From NCBI GenBank assembly GCA_030620125.1, contig JAUXFI010000010.1, positions 1 to 18,306 of the forward strand: a stretch of 18,306 nucleotides of DNA, given 5' to 3'. The notes beneath the pieces were generated by a model. It made no database searches. It saw only the letters and a program-made list of their open reading frames with translations, and was not told the origin of the DNA. The stretch is from Anaerolineae bacterium (GTDB taxonomy: Bacteria; Chloroflexota; Anaerolineae; B4-G1). Below are positions 13,359-18,306 of this stretch, piece by piece; position 1 is the first letter of the stretch; every line of letters begins with the position of its first letter. The translations under genes were made by a program, and so were the position numbers.

Positions 13359-13508
13359 CTTCAAAGAGTAACTACCCAGGCGGGAGAACCCTTGCGAAGG
13401 TTTGGTGAGAACTTGCGGGCCAAAAGCGTCTTTGCCTACCGAAAGTTGCCCCGGTGACAAGGCCATTCGCAACCTTCGCAAGGGTAACTGGGTAGTTACT
13501 TCAAAGAG
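13359..13508. mobile_element. 130-bp MITE-like element flanked by 10-bp direct repeats
   Basis: The direct repeats CTTCAAAGAG (13359-13368 and 13499-13508) flank a 130-bp segment. The segment starts TAACTACCCAG and ends with its exact reverse complement. A second, inner 15-bp inverted pair, ACCCTTGCGAAGGTT (13388-13402) with its complement (13471-13485), sits just inside. There is no ORF. This is the structure of a non-autonomous insertion with a target-site duplication. The terminal repeat could extend 2 bp into the flanks, so the duplication may be 8-10 bp. No related transposase is in the window. Confidence 0.55.
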
Positions 13509-13519
13509 ATGATCTACAA

Positions 13520-13540
13520 AACGTGAAACGCGACACGTGA
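13520..13540. repeat. Heptamer tandem repeat, 3 units (AACGTGA-type)
   Basis: AACGTGA, AACGCGA and CACGTGA in succession, just upstream of the PIN-TRAM promoter. It is the reverse complement of the heptamer at 1024-1044. Confidence 0.65.
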
Positions 13541-13567
13541 TCTCACCGAGTCTCAGGTTTGCGCTCT

Positions 13568-13596
13568 TTGACTTTTGGCGATGATTGTGCTAAGAT
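13568..13596 (+). promoter_or_regulatory. Strong promoter of the PIN-TRAM/cysS/rlmB operon
   Basis: TTGACT (13568-13573), a 17-bp spacer and TAAGAT (13591-13596), with an extended TG (13588-13589). The start is predicted near 13603, leaving a leader of about 225 nt before the ATG at 13829. Confidence 0.7.
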
Positions 13597-13602
13597 ACTG
13601 GT

Positions 13603-13828
13603 ACTTGGACTTATCAGCAAGGCCCTAATCATCTATCGTGCAGTTCGGTTGTACGTATTCATTGTCTCATTCATTTGTGCCGCGAACCGTCTGACACAAA
13701 GACGAGAGCCGCACCCAGGTACGCCAATGCCAGGCTGTGCGGGGAGACAGGTGAGGACCTTGCTGGTACTCACCTGTTTTTTGTGTCAACTTTGTGGACC
13801 AGGTCTTGTTTATAGTGAGGGGGTATCA
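13603..13828 (+). promoter_or_regulatory. Long structured 5' leader, candidate transcription attenuator or riboswitch
   Basis: The leader holds a hairpin CGTCT/AGACG (13688-13692, 13700-13704), a longer-range stem CCGCAC/GTGCGG (13709-13714, 13737-13742), and an intrinsic terminator (13747-13782) 46 nt before the start codon. GACACAAA (13693-13700) is exactly complementary to TTTGTGTC (13780-13787), which overlaps the terminator's U-tract. This pairing would compete with the first hairpin and could alter termination. The sequence did not match by eye the consensus of the TPP, FMN, c-di-GMP-I, c-di-AMP, glycine, guanidine, fluoride or T-box leaders. An alternative reading is a separate small RNA of about 180 nt ending at the terminator. 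Confidence 0.45.
13747..13782 (+). terminator. Intrinsic terminator inside the leader of the PIN-TRAM operon
   Basis: ACAGGTGAG (13747-13755) pairs with CTCACCTGT (13769-13777), with an inner ACC/GGT (13757-13759, 13765-13767), followed by six T (13777-13782). This is the best rho-independent terminator in the window. No gene of its own lies upstream on this strand, so it must act on the leader transcript. Confidence 0.8.
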
Positions 13829-14878
13829 ATGAGTGCAGAATTTATTTCTCGTATTGCAGGCATGATCCTGACGGCTGTCGCTGGGGTCTTCTTGGGCATC
13901 TACGTAGCAGACCTGGTGGGAGGTTCACCCCCCCAATACGCGGCGATTTTCCTGCTTGTGGGTGCGCTGGTCGGCCTGGTGTTGACGCCCTACGTGTCGG
14001 TGATGCCTTTCATGGCCCTGCGCAAGCGCATTCGGCAGACGCCGGCGCAGCAACTGCTGGCCGCTGTGCTCGGGTTGATTATCGGCCTGATCATCGCCTC
14101 TCTGATCGCCTACCCACTCTCGTTGCTGCCACCACCTTTCGGCCAGATTCTGCCCTTCGTCGCCGCTGTGCTTTTCGGCTACCTGGGGATTATGGTGATG
14201 CTCACTCGCCAGCGCGACATTTTCAACCTCGTTCGCGGGCGGCTGCCAGGACGGGGCGAGGGAGCGGAAGGCGAGGGAAAAGGGCATGGCCCCGTTCTCC
14301 TGGACACCAGTGTCATCATTGACGGGCGCATTGCCGACATCAGCCACACCGGCTTCATTGAAGGCGAAATGCTGGTGCCGCGCTTTGTGCTCAACGAGCT
14401 GCAGCACGTCGCCGATTCTCCCGACGCCCTGCGTCGCAACCGGGGACGCCGTGGGTTGGACATGCTGCGCCGGCTTCAGAACGAATCTGTCACGCCGGTC
14501 CGCATCACCGACATGGACATCGAAGGCGTGCGGGAGGTGGACGACAAGTTGGTGTTGCTGGCAAAGCAACTGCACTGTGCCATCGTCACCAACGACTATA
14601 ACCTCAATCGCGTGGCAGAGTTGCAGGGCGTGAGAGTGCTTAATATCAACGAGCTGGCTAACGCCGTCAAGGCTGTCTTGCTCCCCGGTGAAACCCTCGC
14701 CGTCAAGATCATTCAAGAGGGAAAAGAGGTGGGCCAGGGCGTAGGATATCTCGACGACGGAACTATGATCGTGGTGGAAGACGGGGAATCCTACATCAAC
14801 CGAGAAATTGAGGCCGTGGTGACCAAGGTGCTGCAGACAGCCGCCGGCCGTATGCTTTTCGCACGATTGGCAACGTGA
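13829..14878 (+). CDS. PIN-TRAM domain membrane protein (YacL-like putative RNase)
   Basis: This 349-aa protein has four membrane helices (about 8-28, 38-60, 76-98, 106-126). They are followed by a cytosolic PIN nuclease domain (155-285) and a C-terminal TRAM RNA-binding domain (287-349). PIN acidic residues are present: Asp159 (LLDTS), Glu190, Asp239 (VDDK) and Asp256 (TNDYN), so metal-dependent RNA cleavage is plausible. The architecture matches YacL of Bacillus and its homologues in Thermus and Chloroflexota. The ATG at 13829 is chosen over an upstream one at 13559, which would lie before the transcription start. GAGGGGG sits 6-12 nt upstream of 13829. It is first in the operon with cysS and rlmB, and its expression is probably controlled by the leader terminator. 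The RNA target is unknown. Confidence 0.9.
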   Translation: MSAEFISRIAGMILTAVAGVFLGIYVADLVGGSPPQYAAIFLLVGALVGLVLTPYVSVMPFMALRKRIRQTPAQQLLAAVLGLIIGLIIASLIAYPLSLLPPPFGQILPFVAAVLFGYLGIMVMLTRQRDIFNLVRGRLPGRGEGAEGEGKGHGPVLLDTSVIIDGRIADISHTGFIEGEMLVPRFVLNELQHVADSPDALRRNRGRRGLDMLRRLQNESVTPVRITDMDIEGVREVDDKLVLLAKQLHCAIVTNDYNLNRVAELQGVRVLNINELANAVKAVLLPGETLAVKIIQEGKEVGQGVGYLDDGTMIVVEDGESYINREIEAVVTKVLQTAAGRMLFARLAT

Positions 14879-14887
14879 GGGCCAATC

Positions 14888-14903
14888 GGGTTCAGGAGAA
14901 CCC
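14888..14903 (+). other. Small hairpin in the PIN-TRAM/cysS gap
   Basis: GGGTTC (14888-14893) and GAACCC (14898-14903) form a 6-bp hairpin with an AGGA loop in the 95-bp gap before cysS. There is no U-tract. It may be an mRNA processing or stability element. No promoter is seen in this gap. Confidence 0.3.
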
Positions 14904-14973
14904 TCCTACACACAACAAGTTCTGAGCGATTTCTCGGTGAACCAGGAGCACAGGATTCTGGGAGGATAATACA

Positions 14974-16431
14974 ATGAGTCTGCAAGTCTTTAATTACCTG
15001 ACCCGTGAGAAAGAAACCTTCAAGCCGTTGGAGAGGAAGCGGGTAGGAATGTACGTCTGTGGCCCGACGGTGCAAGACTATGCACACTTGGGCCACGCCA
15101 AGACGTACGTAGCGATGGACGTCATCGTACGTTACCTGCGCTACTCGGGCTACAAGGTTCGCTACATCCAGAACATTACCGACGTAGGCCACTTGCTGGA
15201 TACTGGCGAGGATCGCATCCTGAAAGGGGCACGGCGGGAGCGGATCGAGCCGATGGAACTGGTGGAAACCTATACCCGTTCCTACTTTGAGGATATGGAC
15301 GCACTGGGGGTGGTCCGCCCCAACATCTCCCCGCGCGCCAGTGGCCACATTCCCGAGCAGATTGAGCTAGTCAAGGCGTTGCTGGAGAAGGAGTACGCCT
15401 ACGAGACAGCAGCAGGTGACGTTTACTTCTCAGTGGAAAAGTTCGCCGAGTACGGCAAACTCTCCGGGTGCAAAGTCGAGGAACTGGAGCCGGGCGCGCG
15501 GGTGGCGGTGAGGGAAGAGAAACAGCATCCGGCCGACTTTGCCCTATGGAAACACGCTGAACCAGGGCACATTCTGCGCTGGCCCTCTCCCTGGGGCTGG
15601 GGTTATCCCGGCTGGCACGTCGAGTGCTCGGCGATGGCAGGCAAGTATCTGGGCGAGACGTTCGACATTCACGGTGGCGGGCTGGACAATATCTTCCCTC
15701 ACAACGAGTGCGAAATTGCCCAGTCGGAGGCCGTCACCGGCAAGCCCTTCGCTCGCTATTGGATTCTGTCCGGCTCCCTGACCGTCAACGGGGTCAAGAT
15801 GAGCAAAAGCCTGGGCAACTTTATCACCATCAAGGAGGCGCTCAAACTATACAGCCCGGAGGCGATACGTTTCTTCGTCCTCTCAAGCCACTACCGGTCC
15901 CCGATGGACTTTGGCCGCGAGGCGCTGTTGGCTGCCGAGCGGGGGATTGAGCGGCTGCACAACACCGTGCGCGCACTGCGAGCGCGGGCGGCGGAATCAA
16001 TCCCGTCTGGCACGGCGGACCTTTCCTACATCACCAACCTTGACGCTCACCGCGATGCGTTCTTGGCGGCGATGGACGACGATTTCAACACTCCCAGGGC
16101 CATTGCCTCCCTCTTCGACATGAGCAAGGAAGTGAACGCGCTGTTGGCTTCGGGGCAGCCGATAAGCCGGGGCACGCTGGGGGCGATAGACGGCCTCTAC
16201 CGCGACCTGGGCGGGCAGGTGCTGGGCATCATCCCCGATGATCTGGCCCAGGAGATCAGCGGCGAACTGGTCCAAAAGTTGATGGATGTCATTCTGAGCA
16301 TCCGCCGGCGATATCGCGAGAACAGGGACTGGGATCAGGCGGATGCGCTGCGCCGCCGCCTGATGGAGCTTGGCATCGTGGTCAAAGATCAGCCAGATGG
16401 GCCGACGTGGCGAGTGGAGCGCAGGGGGTAA
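14974..16431 (+). CDS. cysS: Cysteinyl-tRNA synthetase
   Basis: This 485-aa class I aminoacyl-tRNA synthetase charges tRNA-Cys with cysteine using ATP. The HIGH signature is HLGH (38-41) in [16 protein letters not shown], and the KMSKS loop is exact (275-279). Zinc ligands that select cysteine are all present: Cys29, Cys218, His243 and Glu247, in [14 protein letters not shown] and [10 protein letters not shown]. The C-terminal helical part (about 325-485) is complete with a [16 protein letters not shown] ending typical of bacterial CysS. Length is normal. The ATG at 14974 has GGGAGGA 7-9 nt upstream. It lies between the PIN-TRAM gene and rlmB, overlapping the latter's ATG by one base (TAATG). 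In Bacillus these same three genes lie in one long cluster in the same order. Confidence 0.97.
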   Translation: MSLQVFNYLTREKETFKPLERKRVGMYVCGPTVQDYAHLGHAKTYVAMDVIVRYLRYSGYKVRYIQNITDVGHLLDTGEDRILKGARRERIEPMELVETYTRSYFEDMDALGVVRPNISPRASGHIPEQIELVKALLEKEYAYETAAGDVYFSVEKFAEYGKLSGCKVEELEPGARVAVREEKQHPADFALWKHAEPGHILRWPSPWGWGYPGWHVECSAMAGKYLGETFDIHGGGLDNIFPHNECEIAQSEAVTGKPFARYWILSGSLTVNGVKMSKSLGNFITIKEALKLYSPEAIRFFVLSSHYRSPMDFGREALLAAERGIERLHNTVRALRARAAESIPSGTADLSYITNLDAHRDAFLAAMDDDFNTPRAIASLFDMSKEVNALLASGQPISRGTLGAIDGLYRDLGGQVLGIIPDDLAQEISGELVQKLMDVILSIRRRYRENRDWDQADALRRRLMELGIVVKDQPDGPTWRVERRG

Positions 16432-17177
16432 TGCGGGAGATCCTCTACGGTCGGAACGCGGTCTGCGAGGCACTGCGGGCCGGACGGCGCAAGCTCTACA
16501 AACTGATGCTGGCCGAGAGTGTCCGGCAAACAGGCATTGTCGGCCAAATTGTCTTCCTGGCCGAGCAAGCCGGAGTGCCTGTGAACCACACTGAGCGGCG
16601 TTATCTGGACCGTCTCGGCAACGTCCATCACCAGGGAGTGGCGCTGGAGACGAGCGAGTATCCCTACAGCACACTTTATGACATCCTGGCCGCGGCCCGA
16701 TCCCGTGACAAAGCTCCCCTGCTCCTGTTGCTCGATCTGCTGAAGGACCCTCAGAACGTGGGAAGCTTGCTGCGTACGGCCGAGGCCGTGGGTGTGGACG
16801 GGATGATCATTCAGCGGCGCCGGGCAGTGGGCATCACGCCGGCGGTGGTCCACACTTCGGCGGGCGCGGTGGAGCACCTGCCAGTGGCACAGGTAACCAA
16901 TCTGGTGGATGCCATCGGCGAGCTCAAGGCGCACGATGTGTGGGTGGCCGGGCTGGAGGCCATGCGCGGAGCACAGCGGTACGACCAGGCCGACCTGAGC
17001 GGGCCGCTGGCACTGGTAATCGGCAGCGAAGGGGAGGGACTGCGGCGATTGGTGCGGGAGCGCTGTGACTTTCTGCTGCAACTGCCCATGCTCGGCCAGG
17101 TGACCTCGCTCAATGCATCCGTAGCCGGGTCGGTGGTGCTGTATGAGGCACTGCGACAGCGACGGGCGGATGAATGA
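16431..17177 (+). CDS. rlmB: 23S rRNA (guanosine-2'-O-)-methyltransferase RlmB (SpoU/TrmH family)
   Basis: This 248-aa enzyme methylates a ribose 2'-OH in RNA with SAM; RlmB modifies G2251 in the 23S rRNA peptidyl-transferase P loop. An N-terminal substrate-binding domain (1-75, ILYGRNAVCEAL) precedes the knotted SpoU domain. Motif 1 is DPQNVGSLLRTAEA (106-119) with Asn109 and Arg115. Motif 2 is LVIGSEGEGL (195-204) and motif 3 is LPMLGQVTSLNASVA (218-232). It could also be a close TrmH-family paralogue acting on another RNA, but the cysS neighbour supports RlmB. The ATG at 16431 overlaps the cysS stop (TAATG); an upstream in-frame ATG at 16407 lies inside cysS and would add 8 non-conserved residues. 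The ribosome site is AGGGGG just upstream. Confidence 0.92.
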   Translation: MREILYGRNAVCEALRAGRRKLYKLMLAESVRQTGIVGQIVFLAEQAGVPVNHTERRYLDRLGNVHHQGVALETSEYPYSTLYDILAAARSRDKAPLLLLLDLLKDPQNVGSLLRTAEAVGVDGMIIQRRRAVGITPAVVHTSAGAVEHLPVAQVTNLVDAIGELKAHDVWVAGLEAMRGAQRYDQADLSGPLALVIGSEGEGLRRLVRERCDFLLQLPMLGQVTSLNASVAGSVVLYEALRQRRADE

Positions 17178-17194
17178 ACAATGAACAATAAACC
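17174..17194. repeat. Heptamer repeat covering the start codon of the YbhN-like gene
   Basis: ATGAACA, ATGAACA and ATAAACC follow one another. The first ATG is a dead start (five codons then TAA); the second is the start of the YbhN-like protein at 17181. A gain or loss of one unit would move the start relative to rlmB. Confidence 0.5.
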
Positions 17195-18182
17195 AACGCG
17201 CCGCGTCAATTGGGGGGCCGTCGTCGGCCTGATGGTAAGCGGCGTGTTCTTGTATATCTCCATCCGGAACCTGCACCCGAGAGAGGTCTGGCTGGCGTTC
17301 AGAGAGGCTCAGTATTTCTGGATTGCGCCAGCGGTGATTCTTTATCTTCTGGCGCTGGTGGCCCGCACCCTCCGCTGGCAAGCACTTGTCTCCTCCGAGC
17401 GTCACATCCCCCTGCAAGAACTTTTACCGACGATGGCCATGGGCCGGGGGGCGAATAACATCTACCCCTTTCGCGCTGGCGAGATCGTGCGTGTGCTGTT
17501 GCTGCGGCAGCGCAACAGAGTTACCGCCGCCGCCGGCCTGGCCTCTATCCTGGTTGAGCGCGTCTTCGACGGGCTGACGATGATCCTATTCCTCATTCTG
17601 GCAGCCTTCATCGGAGGCATTCCCGATTACCTGCGCTATATCGTGTGGGCAGCAGCGGCGGTTTTCGGTGCTGCGCTGGCACTGGTCTATGCGCTGGTGT
17701 TGTGGCCCGCCCCTTTCCAGCGCCTGGCCGAGTGGGCCATCGCTCACTTCACCCCGCACCGCTTCCGCCCGCGCCTGCGTGACATCGCAGGGCAGTTCAT
17801 TCGTGGCTTTGCCTCCATCAGGTCCGTCTCGACGTTGACCCTGGCACTGGTCTTTTCCATCACCGTGTGGGCGGCCGAGACGCTCAGTTATCGCCTGCTG
17901 ATGAACTCGTTCGGCTTCGGCATTGACCTGCACACCCTCTTGTTGATGAGCGGCACGGCCAATCTGGCCACGGCACTGCCCTCGGGGCCGGGCAACCTGG
18001 GCACTTTTGACGCTCCAGTCATCCTGATGTTGGCCCGCGCTGGCATCCCCGAGAACACAGCCATCAGTTACCAGACGTTGCTACACGCCGTGCTGTGGTG
18101 TACCGAAACCTTCGCTGGCCTATGGTTCATGTGGCGCTGCGGCATTGGAAAGGCTGACCTGAACCGGACGTTGAAAGTCTAA
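17181..18182 (+). CDS. YbhN/UPF0104-type membrane protein (LPG synthase transmembrane-like)
   Basis: This 333-aa polytopic membrane protein belongs to the family that shares the transmembrane flippase part of lysylphosphatidylglycerol synthase (MprF). Helices are evident at about 12-30, 46-64, 132-147, 152-175, 214-232, 252-270 and 300-320. Family motifs are NNIYPFRAGEIVRVLLL (92-108), LVERVFDGL (124-132) and LPSGPGNLGTFDA (266-278). It lacks the cytosolic aminoacyl-transferase domain of MprF, so it is not a synthase; a lipid-translocation or lipid-linked-sugar role is the family-level guess. The ATG lies 3 bp after the rlmB stop with no clear Shine-Dalgarno site, which implies translational coupling. 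Its stop codon at 18180 runs into another heptamer array. Confidence 0.85.
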   Translation: MNNKPTRRVNWGAVVGLMVSGVFLYISIRNLHPREVWLAFREAQYFWIAPAVILYLLALVARTLRWQALVSSERHIPLQELLPTMAMGRGANNIYPFRAGEIVRVLLLRQRNRVTAAAGLASILVERVFDGLTMILFLILAAFIGGIPDYLRYIVWAAAAVFGAALALVYALVLWPAPFQRLAEWAIAHFTPHRFRPRLRDIAGQFIRGFASIRSVSTLTLALVFSITVWAAETLSYRLLMNSFGFGIDLHTLLLMSGTANLATALPSGPGNLGTFDAPVILMLARAGIPENTAISYQTLLHAVLWCTETFAGLWFMWRCGIGKADLNRTLKV

Positions 18183-18201
18183 GTCCAAAGTCCAAAGTCT
18201 G
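18181..18201. repeat. Heptamer tandem repeat, 3 units (AAGTCCA) at the 3' end of the operon
   Basis: AAGTCCA, AAGTCCA and AAGTCTG, beginning inside the stop codon of the YbhN-like gene. Confidence 0.65.
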
Positions 18202-18271
18202 ACATCTGGACGATGCCCCGGCATAGCGTCTATTGGGATTTGGTATCTGCTCAATAAGTAGGGGAAGATGG

Positions 18272-18306
18272 GGGGTTTGCGGGCGGCAAAGCCGCCCGCA
18301 AACCCC
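18272..18306. terminator. 16-bp perfect inverted repeat at the right edge
   Basis: Bases 18272-18287 are the exact reverse complement of 18291-18306 around an AAA centre; the arm may continue past the window. It lies about 90 bp after the last gene of the operon, so a terminator is likely, but the tail is not visible. A dispersed palindromic repeat is the alternative. The stretch 18202-18271 holds nothing I recognise. Confidence 0.45.

Noticed and set aside
13559..13828. Upstream extension of the PIN-TRAM gene to an ATG at 13559
   Set aside because: It would include the promoter and the leader terminator as coding sequence, and the translated extension is Cys-rich and unlike the family. The ATG at 13829 has a good ribosome site.
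13925..14716. 263-aa minus-strand frame opposite the PIN-TRAM gene
   Set aside because: Antisense shadow; the plus strand encodes membrane helices, PIN acidic residues and TRAM domain.
16389..17417. 342-aa minus-strand frame opposite rlmB and its neighbours
   Set aside because: It spans three genes with clear family motifs on the plus strand and has no promoter or ribosome site.

Overview
The window looks like chromosomal DNA of a moderately GC-rich bacterium, most plausibly a Chloroflexota (Anaerolineae-like) member. That placement is inference from gene content, not from a marker gene: a PMT/GT39-type membrane glycosyltransferase with a soluble C-terminal domain, a 7TM-PAS-PAS-GAF sensor kinase, an orphan ParA, a PIN-TRAM protein beside cysS and rlmB, and many heptanucleotide tandem repeats. 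No phage, CRISPR array or autonomous transposon is visible.

Layout. (1) Bases 1-1670, minus strand: three short, separately transcribed genes, namely a truncated response regulator, a small secreted protein and a class I methyltransferase. All three share one unusual promoter type: two or three tandem 11-bp repeats ending exactly 4 bp before the -10 box. This suggests a small autoregulated regulon of the response regulator. (2) Bases 1693-5950, plus strand: a 119-aa cysteine-rich unknown with its own promoter, then a lipoprotein with a clan-A glycoside hydrolase fold, coupled through a GTGA overlap to a GT39-like glycosyltransferase that carries heptamer repeats. (3) Bases 5951-6810, plus strand: an intergenic stretch with a promoter and a possible structured RNA, tRNA-Ser(GGA) with its own promoter, and a GNAT acetyltransferase.

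(4) Bases 6884-10287, minus strand: a tightly coupled operon transcribed as ParA, then a family 1 glycoside hydrolase, then a zinc-ribbon Nudix-GNAT fusion. The GH1 enzyme carries a basic N-terminus and a duplicated 21-residue motif that has nothing to do with catalysis. (5) Bases 10360-13077, minus strand: a large hybrid-free sensor kinase without an adjacent regulator. (6) Bases 13078-13828: a gene-free stretch with tandem palindromes, a 130-bp MITE-like element bounded by 10-bp direct repeats, a heptamer array, a strong promoter and a leader containing a textbook intrinsic terminator. (7) Bases 13829-18182, plus strand: PIN-TRAM (YacL-like), cysS, rlmB and a YbhN/LPG-synthase-like membrane protein in one operon, echoing the yacL...cysS...rlmB order of Bacillus. 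The window ends in a 16-bp perfect inverted repeat.

Most interesting candidates: the ParA-coupled GH1 with a possible ParA-adaptor N-terminus, the shared 11-bp-repeat promoters, the attenuator-like leader of the PIN-TRAM operon, and the frame-shifting heptamer repeats inside the glycosyltransferase gene.
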